In this document: in pieces, positions 48,421-60,339 of the stretch
Numbering within the stretch: the first letter of the stretch is position 1
How the letters are laid out: every line of letters begins with the position of its first letter
Source: Thysanoteuthis rhombus
Taxonomy: Eukaryota; Mollusca; Cephalopoda; Oegopsida; Thysanoteuthidae
Length of the DNA stretch: 64,000 nucleotides
Assembly: GCA_963457665.1 (NCBI GenBank)
Contig: OY735224.1
Coordinates: forward strand, 39,608,329 to 39,672,328
Direction of reading: 5' to 3'
Made by a program: the position numbers and the translations under genes
The notes under the pieces: model-generated
What the model was told of the DNA's origin: nothing
What the model saw: the letters and a program-made list of their open reading frames with translations, nothing else
Database searches by the model: none

Positions 48421-49099
48421 TTTGTTCTTTGTAAAAATGGTAGTTTGAATAAAATGCCAACATCTGAATTATAAAATAACAAACCTGAAAGTCAGACCAT
48501 GTATGCGCTACTTCATTTCTTGTGTGAAGATCTAGTAAGGGCGATATTGTCACCTTTATTCTAAAGTTTACGTGAGTAAAAAAAAACATCTTAAAACAAG
48601 AAATATCTAGATTCTCCTGATATATATCTAAAACCTAGGAGCTATACTACGTATTATTAATAAATTGAATGTAACTTTAATCTTAAATATTTTATTGATA
48701 GTTCGTCTAAAAATGCCGTTTTCCATGTGGGAACATCAAAACATCAAAATGCTACCGGCAAAGATTAAGAAGCGGAGAAAGGTAGGTTACAAAAAGGCTT
48801 TAGTACTGAACCAACCACGGTGCTCGGGGTTTATGAGCTAATCTTGCGAACAAGGCTTGCCACATAGTTCGGGACGTTTGTGGCCCTCCTCCAAAATGAT
48901 CACATGTCAAAATTATTTATAAAGCAGTTCAATACTGCATGAAACACAAAAAAAGAATTTATTTTTTGAAATACTTCTGCGACAAAGTCAATTACCTCTA
49001 TCAATTATTTACTTCAAAGTCTTAAAAGGGTTCTCGAACTTTTTAGACCAGGGACTTAAGGGGTCCAGTGCAATTCTTGATCCCCTATGAATGGGAAAA
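48421..49099. other. Unassigned DNA
   Basis: 48520-48625 shares a short block with 8240-8345. Nothing else is recognised. Confidence 0.4.
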
Positions 49100-49179
49100 T
49101 CATCATCATCATCATCATCATCAATAATAATAATAATAATAATAATAACAATAATAATAATAATGATAATAATAATAAT
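49100..49179. repeat. (ATC)n-(AAT)n microsatellite
   Basis: Two trinucleotide tracts. The minus-strand run of Ile and Asp codons is an artefact. Confidence 0.95.
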
Positions 49180-50869
49180 TATGAGATATGGTCGATAACA
49201 CCTTGCCTGTTTTAAAAGAAAGAAAGAATACAAGACTGTTTGGGCTTTAGATAATATGATAAAAATTTTCGATATATTGTATATCTTCGTCAGTTAAAAT
49301 CCAAGTGTAAATCGACTTTCAAAACGTTAATGGTTCGTTCTGCAAAGAGAAACGAAATAGAATTCGAACATCATTCATCAAAGTTCCAATAAAGTGGTGC
49401 GTTTTTTTAAATGATTTTTCTTAACGTTGAAAAGATGATATGTGCGTTCTGGGAAGACGAAATATAACTTGTAAATCACTTATTAATGTTACGAAGAACA
49501 TATTGTATTTTTGAATCTTTGGTAAACAATTACCAAAGAGAGTAAGATGTATATGAACCAGTTTGATGAAATCATTATTTAAGCCATCTGGTTCATGAGC
49601 TTTAAGCTTTTACGTCCACTTACTCTCGTTGTGTGCTTAGAGCGTAAAGGCCTCCCCATGTAAGACACGCAACCAGAGGTCATTATCGAGGTTGCTGATT
49701 CATTTTTCACATTGCAGCGATGCTTGTTGAAACGCCAGCTCAAAGTAGTAGTTGTAAATCCCAAGTATAAAAGGTTAAGTTTTGCACATTCTGCAGCATA
49801 AATAATATATTTAGATTGATTATAACTTCCCGAAACTTTGCCTGTATTGCCAGATCGAACTTATTTCAGTGTTGCTGTTTGTCCCTTGTGGTAACATAAT
49901 TTGTACGGGCGACCGCATTTTTTAATATTCTCCTGAGAGAATCTGATGCTTGGTCCTGATGTATCAGTAAACTTTGGTTCACAAGAGTCTGATCAGAAGT
50001 TTCAGTTTCAGCATTGTGAAACTATTAGAGGCTCAGGAAAGACCGCGGCAAGTTCTCGGTGATCCTCGATTAATAACTGATGATTTCTATGCAATTTCTT
50101 TAAACTTTCTGCACCAGTTAACAACTAAGGACACTCTAATATTAGAAGCTTTATTTTATCTATTTAAAACTAAAACGTTCGGGCGATTCCTCCCCTTAAA
50201 TTCTCTTGCCATTCGAGTTACTTTAACTTTAGGATATCCTCTGTTGACACAAAAATTTATACTTATTATCCGTTCAAAATCCTATGAAAACCATAGATAT
50301 TACACAAGTTCATTATTACTAAGTTCTTTTCAATACCAAACTAGATTTGATCCTTACACAAGAATTGTCACGATATTGTAATTCCGTCTCCCATTTTGAT
50401 TATCTGATGATCTGCCTCAAAGGTTACGAAGAAAAATGAACACAATAGAACATCGAAATTAACTTCGCAGGTGATAAAGAGATTACATAAAAGGTAATGA
50501 TTTTCGGAATTCAATCAACCCCTAACAATGTTCAGATAAAAACTTTAAATCTTACGAACACAGAGAGAGAAAAATGTGATCGTTCAATAGATGTTGGAAT
50601 GAGCCTCATGAATATAAGGTTTCCACGTTTTGAATTTCAATCTTTTTGTCTTAATGCTGCTCTTCTGATTTACAACCCTTTAATAAACATCCACATCCAC
50701 AATACAGGTGCTAATCATGTTGTGACAACAATATCAATCGGAGAATGTGAACGCCCATTTGATAGTTTAAATCTTTTACCAACGCGCAAACGTTTAGATA
50801 AGAATTTCGTCTATATATACTCCAAATGGAGATGTTACCCCTACAATTAAGCGAGTGAGTATTATTTCA
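49180..50869 (+). other. Two unrecognised open frames upstream of the Penelope-like relic
   Basis: Frames of 135 codons (49974-50381) and 117 codons (50497-50850) are open on the + strand, in different frames. Neither shows a domain I know. They lie directly before the Penelope-like remnant and may be its decayed 5' region or chance frames. 49180-49973 holds nothing recognised. Confidence 0.3.
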
Positions 50870-52080
50870 AAATCAGAAGGCTATTATGACTGCAGAAGAC
50901 TCTGATCACGAAACAGACAAGTTTAATGAGGGCAAATCTGAGTTAGAATGGTAAATCATAAATTAAGATTGGTACCCCAAAAAGGTAAGAGAAAGTAGGT
51001 CTGAAGTTTTTTTCTAAATAATTTTCCTTTTACCCCAGTCAATTTAATTTTGATAGAGAGAAATATGTAATCGATGTTCACTAATTCGTCAGAAGGCTTT
51101 TGCATAAGCATCTAATGTGAACCCGTCAACTGTAATTTTTAGCCAAAGCAAAATGAAGAAATAAAACAATTTCCTAAAGTCAGACTTCTTTTAGAACCAA
51201 GTAAAGAAACTATTATCACAAAATAAACGGAGGATATAAATAAATGGTTTACCCTAAAACGCTTTATTAAAAAAGGTAAAATAGGATAATTACAAAAAGC
51301 AAATGGCTCTAAAAAGAATCATTTAGTTGTTATAGATAGGTCACATAAAAAACGAAATTTTTTAAAGTTGAAGAAGATACAAACAGCACAGTTACAGACA
51401 CTAAAAAATCCTTTCAAGAAAAGAATTAACAAATCCACAGTTTACAATTTTTCGAGTCGGACCCTGACTGAAGATATGTTATAAAACAACAACTTTCTTT
51501 TTACACCAGACAATCGGATTTTAATGAGGAGAATTTTGTAAGCGATGTTCACCAATTTATCAGAAGGCCAAAACAGAAAGATTTTTTTTCCGGAAAAAAA
51601 AGAATCAAAACCCTCAGAAGACTCTAATAACGAAACAGACACACCTAATGATGGTGAATCAGAATCAAGATGGTAAATCAAAAATCATAATTGGTACCCA
51701 GAAAAGGTAAGAGAGAGTAGGTCTGTTGGTCTTCCAAATTTTGTTGAAAACTTTTTACATGTTTTTCGACGACAGTTTGAAGCAAAAGTATTTTTTTAAG
51801 AACCCATCTATAAAGCAAAGGGAAGCTGTCAAATCCCTTTCTGTAGATGATTCCATAACAATCAAACCTGCAGCTGAAAGTTGAGGCATCCTAGTCATGG
51901 ATACGAAAGACTATGAAAAGACGTGTCTTGATATCTTAACTGATACTCAATATTTCAATTTTTTCAATTTCCATCTGAATCCCAGAAATTGACATGACTT
52001 GAACCTTCTTATCGATGATTTGAAAAAGAAAGGGTACAATAAAGAAATGAAAGACAAAACTTAAGAGAAAATGTAAAGAT
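50870..52080 (+). mobile_element. Penelope-like retroelement remnant with internal duplication
   Basis: Translation shows VYNFSSRTLTEDML (51395-51480), SDFNEENFVSDVHQFIRR (about 51510-51575), FRRQFEAKVFF, KQREAVKSLSVDDSITIKP (51815-51870) and GILVMDTKDYEKT. These follow the order of the N-terminal and early RT region of Penelope-like elements (NLSS..LT..E, KQREA..L..D.SI.IKPADKGG..V.MD..DY). Stops and frameshifts are present. The segment around 50890-51080 (GAAGACTCTGATCACGAAAC, AATTGGTACC-like, GTAAGAGAAAGTAGGTCTG) is duplicated at 51485-51730. The catalytic RT core and the GIY-YIG nuclease are absent. Confidence 0.75.
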
Positions 52081-52189
52081 TCCTTAATTTTCAGCCTTCC
52101 TAAAATTGACATAAAAGTTTCGGGTTGTCTAACTTCAAGATCAATATCTGGTGGATATTAATCCTTTTAGAATGTATTGACACTTACCA

Positions 52190-52765
52190 AAACATCCTTC
52201 TCTTACATCAAATATATATGTCCCTGACTCTTGTCTTCTTCCGGATGTACTGTGCTGTCTTGTAGTCCCTCCATGTGAGCCCCAGCATAATTCTTTCATG
52301 TGCATGTTGCATGGTTCTCAATTTGCAGATCTGTCTCTTGGTTAGGTTTCATGTTTCAACTCCATAAGTGACTATTGGGAGGATGCATTGGTTATGCACC
52401 CTTCTTTTTAGGATTAATGGGATCTTCTTAGTTTTGTTGGTTGAGCTTGCTCTACTGAAGGCTTGCCATCCTAGTGTGATTTTTCGCTTGATTTCTTTTG
52501 AGGGTCTCATGGAGATTCGTTGTCCTAGGTAGATGTAGTGATCTATTGTCTCCAGTTCTGCGTCCTCGATTTTGATCTCCAATGTGGTTGTTGCACATGA
52601 TCTTCGTCTTGCTGAAGTTCATGTGTAGGCCGACTTTCTTGCTCTCTTCGTTTAGTTCATCTAGCATTACTTGGAGGTCGTGTAGGTTCTCTGCGAAAAG
52701 GGTAATGTCGTCTGCAAATCTGAGGTTGCTCAGATATTCACCGTCTATTCTGGAACGTTTACATA
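52190..52765 (-). mobile_element. RTE-type LINE reverse-transcriptase fragment with FADD box
   Basis: On the minus strand the RT active-site box FADD is encoded at 52718-52707 within SNLRFADDITLFAENLHDL, followed by MLDELNEESKKVGLHMNFSK and TKIM, then, after a frame change, IYLGQRISM, ITLGWQAFSRAS and RRVHNQCILPIVTYGVET. This is the palm and post-palm part of RTE RT. The 5' part is missing and frameshifts are present. Confidence 0.9.
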
Positions 52766-52960
52766 GATGTGACTGAAAAATCTCTCAATGAAAAAGATTC
52801 CTGGATCCGCCCCAAAATTCTACCACCTCTTTCCTGCTCCATCACCCATTCTTCCACGAAACTTATTCAGAATGTTCGGAGATATTGTGTGGACAATCGA
52901 GCCAACAGGCAGACTTATTTGCAGTTAGTGTTGCAGTTAACATTTACATTTTATGTATGA
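52766..52960 (+). repeat. Interspersed repeat family C, forward fragment
   Basis: CCTGGATCCGCCCCAAAATT, CACCCATTCTTCCACGAAA and TCGGAGATATTGTGTGGACA are in family order. Confidence 0.75.
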
Positions 52961-53454
52961 TACTGTTTTTGTTGTTTTTTGTTTGTTTTGTTTTTTGGCT
53001 CTGCATTATCGGAGAAAGAGAACAATAAAAGAGACTCTCTTTCCATAGGGATATTACACATTACACCCGAAGAAGGCTGTAGAATGAATTAGCCAGAACA
53101 TTGTATCAACAACAAGAGGTGTGGTGAAGAGATTAGATTCTCCGAACGTGTTGGTTTGTCTTGTCTAATGAATAAGACGTTTGGAAGAAGTTGCCTACAT
53201 ACTATGCTCAGATGACTCAATCAGCAGATCGAGTATTAATATGAACAAACTTTGATTTAAAAAAAAACTCAGAGAAAGAGTCACTCAATCAAAGAGAAGT
53301 GATCCCAAAAACATGGATAAAAAAACGGTTGGGACAATCATAGAAACTTATTTCCTCATCCCAGAACAAAGAACACCAAAGGGTAGACGGTCGGTACTTT
53401 GTGATAGGACATAAATGAGTTGAACTAATCGGCGTTTCTTCGACCGGCCTCCGT
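52961..53454. other. Unassigned DNA
   Basis: Nothing recognised. Confidence 0.4.
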
Positions 53455-53677
53455 ATGTGTGTGTGTGTATTCATTTGTCAGTGTGTCTGGACATGTGTGT
53501 TTGTGCATGCACGCACATTTGTGTGTGTGTCTGTATATGTGCATGTGTCAGTGAGTGAGTCTTTCTCTGTGTGTGCGTCATTTAGTGTGTGTTTATCTAT
53601 GTGTGTATATCTTTGTGTGTGCGAATATGCACGTGTGTTTAGCTATGTGTCTGTGTCTGCATGTGTTTGCACGTGTC

Positions 53678-53715
<38 letters not shown>

Positions 53716-53716
53716 A
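53455..53716. repeat. Degenerate (GT)n/(TGTC)n microsatellite
   Basis: GT-rich tract ending in pure GT at 53690-53715. The VCVCV-type frame is an artefact. Confidence 0.9.
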
Positions 53717-54080
53717 TTGAATGAAGAATGCCAGGCCTTGGGCAAGAATCGATGGAAATCACAAGGCGGACCCCCAGAGATCATATCCAAATTGAGACTG
53801 GCAAAAAATAAGATGACATGTTGATTTAAACGTTTCAGAAGGTATTGGCACCCAGATGCCAAGGAACAGTGATTATCAGACATTCTTGCAACATGACCAG
53901 CCCATTACCATTTGAGTCTTCTGATTGATTCTCTGATATCTTTGACTCCTGTTTTTCTCTAATATACTGTGCTCTCCTGCAACCCCTCCATCTGATGTTC
54001 AGTGCGATTCTCTCTTACGCATGTCATAAGGTTCTTAGTTTAGAGCCAATTTCTAGATTCAGTCCCTTAATACTCCTATG
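53690..54080 (-). repeat. Composite repeat with GT tail, copy 1
   Basis: (GT)n then GATTGAATGAAGAATGCC, CAGAAGGTATTGGCACCCAG, GGAACAGTGATTATCAGAC and CATGACCAGCCCATTACCA are repeated at 55452-55770. The last third (CAGCCCATTACCATTTGAGT, CTCTGATATCTTTGACTCC) is a reverse RTE LINE fragment like that at 60910-60970. Confidence 0.8.
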
Positions 54081-54893
54081 GTAGAAGGTATGAGAACTGT
54101 CATATTTGATGGTATATGAATGGCTTGGCTTCACAGACAAAGATTTTGGGAGGGCTTTCCACGACTATAAGCCATTAGTCGACAGGGCTTGTATACAGAA
54201 TAGCTCTCCAGCTGGAGATGGCATATGATGCCCTTTTTCAAAAAGGAATATTAAGAAAAGTCGCTTCTCTTTTATGACTCATTTCTTCAAAACTCAAAAT
54301 TCTGGTCAATGTAGAGCAGGATAATGTAGATGAATCTCTAGAGGACGTATATGTAGTAGATCTTTATCCATAGTTGCAACAATATCCCACACTCGAGCTT
54401 TAGATTATCTACATTACATCGAATCAGCGAAATGGCCTGAATGGCAAAGTTTTAACATTGATTTACAGAAAATAAATAAATAAGTAGTTTTGATTTGATC
54501 AAAAAAATATCTAATCAAAACAAGGATTTAAAATAACCATTTTTTTACAATAAAAGTTTATGTAATCGAAGTGAAATCACACTTTTATTTGACTATGATG
54601 TTGCTTCTTAGCTTCTATCAAATAAGAGAAATTGTGAGAAAGATATCCTCTGGCATGGACAGTAGAATGGGAACAACGTTCATGGTTTTCGGATAAAGGT
54701 CCGAAATATTCAAAAGATTACCAACTACGTCGGACACCAAAGGAAGACCAGAAAGTGCCACAGACGGAGGGTTGTGACTTAAACAACCAAGATGAGGGCA
54801 CCAGTCAATAGTGTATACGTATTATCTTTCATTGGCGCTAGAAGAACAGTTGCTACACAAGAGGTGTATTCCAATAGGGACCCCACTTTTCTG
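54081..54893. other. Unassigned DNA
   Basis: 54095-54125 has a TTTGATGGTATATGAATGG block like that at 36790. Otherwise nothing. Confidence 0.4.
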
Positions 54894-55330
54894 TTAGTGT
54901 CTCTTATTCCGAGCAATTTTGATTAGTCTTTCTGCCCACGCTGACCTCCAGACGTGGTCACTGACCAAAGCCCTGGAGAGAAAAATCACCACCTGTGAGA
55001 TGAGTTGCTTCAGGCAAAAAGCAGATAAGACGAACAGAAAGGAATTGAGAAAGAATCGTCGGAGCAATACCATCACCCAGCTGCAAAGAATGAAATGGTG
55101 TGGACACCAGATAAAAACGACAACTGACCAACCAGTGTTCAGGGCTTACAATGTCATAAGTTCCGGCGTCTGGGCAAGAGGATGAAGAGCGTGGCAGAAA
55201 CGGAAGTCTATGACCTGTACGTCACAGAGACGACCCATCAAGCCATCGATCGATGTCTCCCAATGACACCTCACGATGTACGTGAAAGATCAAGATCAGG
55301 TTAGACTCTTGCAGGTCTTGTGGCATATGT
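54894..55330 (+). mobile_element. Second LINE type, C-terminal remnant
   Basis: The forward frame 54919-55185 reads ADLQTWSLTKALERKITTCEM and later LQRMKWCGHQIKTTT. These match the ETWTLTKALERKI..CEM.C and KR.KMRWYGHV motifs found after the RT of another LINE lineage. The middle is deleted and the frame is decayed. Confidence 0.6.
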
Positions 55331-55334
55331 GATT

Positions 55335-55448
55335 ATCAGCAGCAGCAAAGCATCACCTCTTTTAGCAGCGTGCTGTGTTAGGCATGATGATTTTTTTAAT
55401 TCGAAAAATGAATGATCTATTGATATTAATTCATCAGCAGCCTTTTAG

Positions 55449-55450
<2 letters not shown>
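55335..55450 (-). repeat. Interspersed repeat family A, reverse fragment
   Basis: GCAAAGCATCACCTCTTTTAGC, GCGTGCTGTGTTAGGCATGA and TTCATCAGCAGCCTT match 63885-63990. Confidence 0.75.
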
Positions 55451-55451
<1 letters not shown>

Positions 55452-55488
<37 letters not shown>

Positions 55489-55935
55489 TTGAATTAAGAA
55501 GACCAGGCCATGGGCAAGAATCACTGGACACCATGACTCACAACGGGATCCACGGAGATCATATGCAAATAGTGACTGGAAAAAAATAAGATTACATATT
55601 GATTTAAATGTTTCAGAAGGTATTGGTACCCAGATGCCCAGGAACAGTGATTATCGAACATTCTCACTACATGACCAGCCTATTGCCATTTGAGTTTTCT
55701 GTTCGATTCTATGATATCTTTGACTCCTGTTTTTTTTTCTAATATACTGTGCTGTCCTGTGATCCCTCCATCTAATGTTTGGTACGATTTTTTCTTATAC
55801 ATAGACATAGACCTTCCCAAGGGTTCGTCAGACCCCACTATCATGGGCGTTGCAGAGTCAATACCTTCTGATCATGTCTAGTTCGTCACGCCATCTCGTA
55901 TTTTGCCGGCCATGTTTTCGCATATGATCTCTTTG
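55452..55935 (-). repeat. Composite GT-tailed repeat, copy 2, with RTE 3' end
   Basis: 55452-55770 matches 53690-54010. 55800-55930 continues as a reverse RTE 3' end (GACATAGACCTTCCCAAGG, CACTATCATGGGCGTTGCAG, CTAGTTCGTCACGCCATCT). Confidence 0.8.
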
Positions 55936-56700
55936 ATCCACATAATCCAAATAGATATTAGAACAAGTCATTTTTCTCTTTTATAGTGAAGTAATCATTT
56001 TTTCCATTTGCTCTATAGCGAGATAATACGAAAAATATTTCTAACACTTCAGTAACAGTATTACCTCGTTTTCGTTTTGATCTTTGTGCTGCGGCTGTGA
56101 CTTCAGTTTCAAATACTTTCGTATTTTTTATCGTATATGTATCACATACACACCACACTCCTATTAATTACAGAGTTGAAAGAAAAAACAATTAAAGATG
56201 ATAATTGGCTAGAATTGCCAACTTCAATCATCCAGTCGTTCATAAATGTTGAAGGCAATAAAAGTGCTATTATAATCGAGCAAGTGCAAAATAACTGAAT
56301 CTGAATTGATAGCTTGCAAAAATTTAGCGCGAGGTCCTTGAAATAGTGAAGCCTTCAGCATTTGCTACTTTAGCTACATAGTTAATCTGGCTCTGTGGAA
56401 ACCAATGAGAAATTTTAGGAAAATATTTGCACCTCTGCCTGAAAATGAATCACCGGAGCCAAATTGCTTGATTTTTGTCACATCATCCCCCCCACTCCCC
56501 GTAAGATCATTTCTCTTTTACCGTAGACTTTACTAAGTAACTTCTCGGACAGTATTTCAAAGTTACATAGAGTAGGCAAGATCTAAGGCACCGACATGTG
56601 ATCAACTGGAGTTGTCAATTTCATAAAGGAACAGATAATACAAAACCAGTAGAACAAAAAAAGATGTAATGTTTTTTTAATTAAAAATCAAACTATATAC
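55936..56700. other. Unassigned DNA
   Basis: Nothing recognised; the reverse 66-codon frame has no features. Confidence 0.4.
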
Positions 56701-56724
56701 TCTCTCTCTCTCTCTTACACACAT

Positions 56725-56795
<71 letters not shown>

Positions 56796-56835
56796 CACAC
56801 ACGCTCTCTCTATCAATCTATCTATCTATCTATCT
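56701..56835. repeat. (CT)n-(ATCT)n microsatellite
   Basis: CT tract followed by ATCT units; the LSLSL frame is an artefact. Confidence 0.95.
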
Positions 56836-57179
56836 TTCTCATTCCAACCAACTTTTCTACGAAGACCTAAGCGTCACAGCGGTGCGGAAATATGTGTCCA
56901 TTTTACGATGGGTAAATAATGTTAATCGAATCATCATCATCAGACTTAAACCAGGTTGGCTATTGGGTTACATACGTAAAATTTCAAGACTCTATGCAAA
57001 AAAATGTGACCAAGAGCACTGAAACCGAAAGCCAGACGAATGAGAGAGCTAGAATACCTGGCCACCATGTTTGTTTTGTTGTTTGGTCGGGTCGTTGATC
57101 GAGGCTACGGTGATTCAATTGAATAATTCAGCTGCTGTTTAATAGATACGTTATTTGATGGGTTAATTCTCATTGTGCG
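56836..57179. other. Unassigned DNA
   Basis: Nothing recognised. Confidence 0.4.
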
Positions 57180-57629
57180 AACCATCTCCCGATAGTCACT
57201 AATGGAGCTGAAACATGGAAACTAACCAAGAGACAGACCTGCAAACTGAGGAGCATGCAGCGTGTGCATGAGAGAATCATGCTGAAACTTACTTGGAGAG
57301 ATCGCAAGACAGCACATTATATCAGGAAGAAAACGGGTGTCCATGACATCATAGAAACTATCAAAATAATCAAATGGCAATGGGCAGGCCATATTGTAAA
57401 AATGAAAGACAACAGATGGACATCACGTCTCACAACATGGATGCCCAGAGATCACATAAGAAACCGTGGCCGACAGAACACAAGATGGAGAGACGAACTA
57501 GTTAAATTTAGGAAATACTGGCTCCATGACGCCCACGATAGAGAATTGTGGCGAAGGTCTATGTCCAACGACGGACGTTAAAAGAATGATGATGATGATG
57601 ATGATGATAATGATGATGATGATGATGAT
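57180..57629 (+). mobile_element. RTE-type LINE 3' end with (GAT)n tail
   Basis: The frame 57255-57581 reads VHERIMLKLTWRDRKTAHYI, then GVHDIIETIK, KWQWAGHIVKMKDNRWTSRL, WMPRDHIRNRGRQNTRWRDE and WLHDAHDRELWRR, the complete C-terminal tail of this LINE. Upstream bases add a CRLRSMQ-like block after a frame change. It ends in (GAT)n at 57586-57629, the normal microsatellite tail. 5'-truncated copy. Confidence 0.92.
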
Positions 57630-57689
57630 TTGACGGGGGTCAGGATAGGGAGTGGATTTAAGGGTTTGATTTAGACGCTCGCTTGCCAC

Positions 57690-57905
57690 TGAGTTCCAGC
57701 AGTCCAGTCGAAATAACGTTCGCGCTGTTAAGCGAGCCACCCTTCGGTCCAGAGGGTTTAGAGTTCGATTCTTCCCTGGAACTTATTCTTTATTCCGATC
57801 TTTGCTATCAATTTATTTACTCACAGCTGAAGGTAAATCCGCCCGAGGTTAGTTGTGATAAAAAGTAACAATAATTAAAACGAAGGTAAATATTAGCAAA
57901 AAATG
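57690..57905 (+). repeat. tRNA-derived SINE-2, copy 2
   Basis: CGCTGTTAAGCGAGCC (A-box-like) and AGAGTTCGATTCTTCC (B-box-like) are followed by the tail shared with 12190-12310: ACTTATTCTTTATTCC, ATTTATTTACTCA and GATAAAAAGTAACAATAAT. Confidence 0.75.
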
Positions 57906-58039
57906 ATTAACAATACTTGATGAAATGAAAATAAATAAAATTTCAAGACTGTTATTTGCTAACTTTATGTAAAATAGAAAAATTCTAAAAAAATTTCTTT
58001 GGTAATTGTAATCACTCTCAATTGTCTCCACATATAGAA

Positions 58040-58475
58040 ACTATTAACTAAAACTGTAAAAAAGGTTTCTTCAGTTTTTTTGTTGGTATGACTGTCTGAC
58101 TGGATGGCTGGTTATGTATACATGTATGAATGTATCTCAGTTTGCATGTATATATATGGCACGCGTACAGACGGTAACAATGGAACTAGAGGGCTGAAAA
58201 TTTGAATATTTACTCCTTGTTATGTCTAGAATTTTTTTTTTGTTTTGTTTTTGAAAATTCCCTACTAGGTAGGTTGGGCTTTCAATTTGCAACATAAATT
58301 CATGTTTGTTTGTTTTTTAAAAATTTAGGTATTTTAGTGATCACTGCCCAGCAAAAGAAGAGGGAAGTAATAAATCCATTGATCAACTCCTTTTCCAATT
58401 TTTCAATTGATGGCATGCTGCCAAAAGATGTTCATCACGTGATAGTTTCTATTGAGTGACTAACCAGACCTGTTT
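58040..58475 (+). repeat. Interspersed repeat family A, forward copy
   Basis: GTTTCTTCAGTTTTTTTG, GGAACTAGAGGGCTGAAAA, GGCATGCTGCCAAAAGAT and GAGTGACTAACCAGACCTG are in order. Confidence 0.85.
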
Positions 58476-58990
58476 TAGGATGTTCACGAGACATGAATAA
58501 AATAAACATTTCGAGAGGAATTGTTTTTTGTGTTTTTTTGTTTTATGTTTTTTGCTTTATGTTTTTTTTGTTTTTTGTTTTATGTTTTTTTGCTCACGAA
58601 ACAAACTGATGAACAAAATTCTACACGAGGGAGAATAAGTTGAAAATGATCAAAAACTTGATGGAATTTAGCCGCAGGTGATTAAAATTTTGTAATAATG
58701 ACTCGAGGGTAAATGACTCTCGAAATAGTTTAAGTAACATTTAGGAAAACAGCCGATATTTAATAAGCAATGAAGAATAATACAAGCGGTCGCTTCAGGA
58801 AGAAATTAATGTTTACTAGACGAAGATGACTATAAGAGATTCTTTTTTTTTTTAATTACACCTTTTTAGCTTCAATTTGAAAAATGTTGAAATTAAACTT
58901 CAACTTGAAAAAAATTTTTAAAAAGGAATTTTGAAGTAAAGCTCAATGCTTCTCAAAGTGGGCAATATCGCATAAAGCAGTAGATGACGT
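58476..58990. repeat. (TTTTG)-rich minisatellite and unassigned DNA
   Basis: 58521-58593 repeats TTTTATGTTTTTTG-like units. The rest is unrecognised. Confidence 0.7.
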
Positions 58991-59112
58991 CCCCCCCCCC
59001 TGTTTGCTATACGACCAATCAAAAGTAGCATAACATCACGATTTTCAAACATCGCAGTTGAAGAATCAAATATTATTATAATGTGAGATTCACAGATAAT
59101 CGTTCCAGTGTG

Positions 59113-59248
59113 ATGGCTGACGTGTTACGAGCGTCGTCCAAATTATCGCAGTATTTGACGATGAATACCAGCAGCATTGATTCAGCCGATGGTGAGTCGG
59201 TTAATATCGGAAGATCACAGAGAAAAGTCGATAAAGGTGTTAAAAGAG
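59113..59248 (+). CDS. Candidate first coding exon of an unidentified gene
   Basis: The ATG at 59113 sits in GTGATGG. The frame reads MADVLRASSKLSQYL, TMNTSSIDSADGESVNIG and RSQRKVDKGVKRG. The segment is far richer in CpG and more even in base use than its neighbours. Two exon ends are possible in the same frame: a strong GTGAGT donor at 59192, or a GC-type donor in AGAGGCAAGT at 59249. Both leave phase 1. CCAAT (59013) and TATA-like AT-rich sequence (59070-59085) lie upstream. I do not recognise the protein, and no second exon is seen before 64000. A chance frame remains possible. Confidence 0.35.
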
Positions 59249-59784
59249 GCAAGTACATCAAATTTAAGTTCACCATTTTTCAATTGAAGTACAACTTATT
59301 TTTTTGATTTGAAGCTAAAAAGATGTAGTTTGAGACTCTGCAAATATTTTTAAATGCATCACTTTAGCCCTAAATAATTTGAATCCCCTTTGGGTGAATC
59401 ATAAAGGTCGTGTTAACAACTCCACCAAGAAGAAGGATCGGCCGAAACACTGAAGCGATGGTGATGTTTTACTATTGCAGATTTTGAGGAAGTTCTTCTT
59501 ATCCTCAATTCCGACACATGCCTGCTTCAACTAACGCACACATGCATACTTGTACATAGGGCCTCAAGAGGAGCGGGGAAAACTGTTTCCACCAGCCCCA
59601 TCCACATAAAAAACACTGCACAAACACCCCTATCCTTTAGCCATCCGGTTTTCATATGCTTTTAGTACGCCTTACTGAATTCGCTTGATGGTAAACAATA
59701 TCTTGAGGGAGATAACGTATTGATTTACTTCTACAATGAATGACAGTGACATCTTTTACAGACTACATTACATATATTGTCAAA
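59249..59784. other. Unassigned DNA
   Basis: No feature recognised apart from possible intron sequence after the candidate exon. Confidence 0.4.
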
Positions 59785-60145
59785 CACCAGTTCAAACCCA
59801 GAATCGATTGTTTTCATACAATAACAAGAACAACGAAAACAATCCTCTCCAAATTCAAGGGAGTAAAAATCAACATTTGCCTGATCAGAAATCACAACCA
59901 AATGATTGGTAGTCGTGTCTCTTACCGACTGAGCTAAATTGATAAATCCTAGGTTTCTACCCAAATTATGTTAAAAATACACGAGGGTTTATTTTATTTT
60001 AATGTATAGGTATATCTATACAAAAAAAATGTTTTCATCATTTTTTATTTATTATATATACAACATAAAAGTTTCATTAATCATCCTTTGTCGTCAGGGT
60101 GGAGATGGAGTTTAACCGTGCAGCATTTAGGCTTGTTCATTCACT
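59785..60145 (-). repeat. tRNA-derived SINE-1 copy
   Basis: The minus strand has TTTAGCTCAGTCGGTAAGAG (clear A-box) and GGTTGTGATTTC (B-box region). AAAACAATCCTCTCC and TTCAAGGGAGTAA are shared with 14160. TTAATCATCCTTTGTCG, GGAGTTTAACCGTGCAGC and AGGCTTGTT are shared with the other SINE-1 copies. Confidence 0.8.
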
Positions 60146-60339
60146 TATTCATACTGAGAATGTACGTAATTCTGTAAACGTATTGGTAGATGATCAATAC
60201 TTGTTTCAAATTTTAAAAAGAGGTAATTTTTTTTCTATTATACTCATTGTTTTTTAGGGGTTTTTGCACCTTTTCTTTATTTTTTCTCATGGGGCTGCGT
60301 AGCTGCAGGCCAGTCAGAGTACTCATGCTAACCAATGTC

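Noticed and set aside
53455-53724. Cys-rich secreted peptide or toxin-like frame
   Set aside because: Cys and Val codons come from the GT/TG microsatellite; no signal peptide or conserved Cys spacing.
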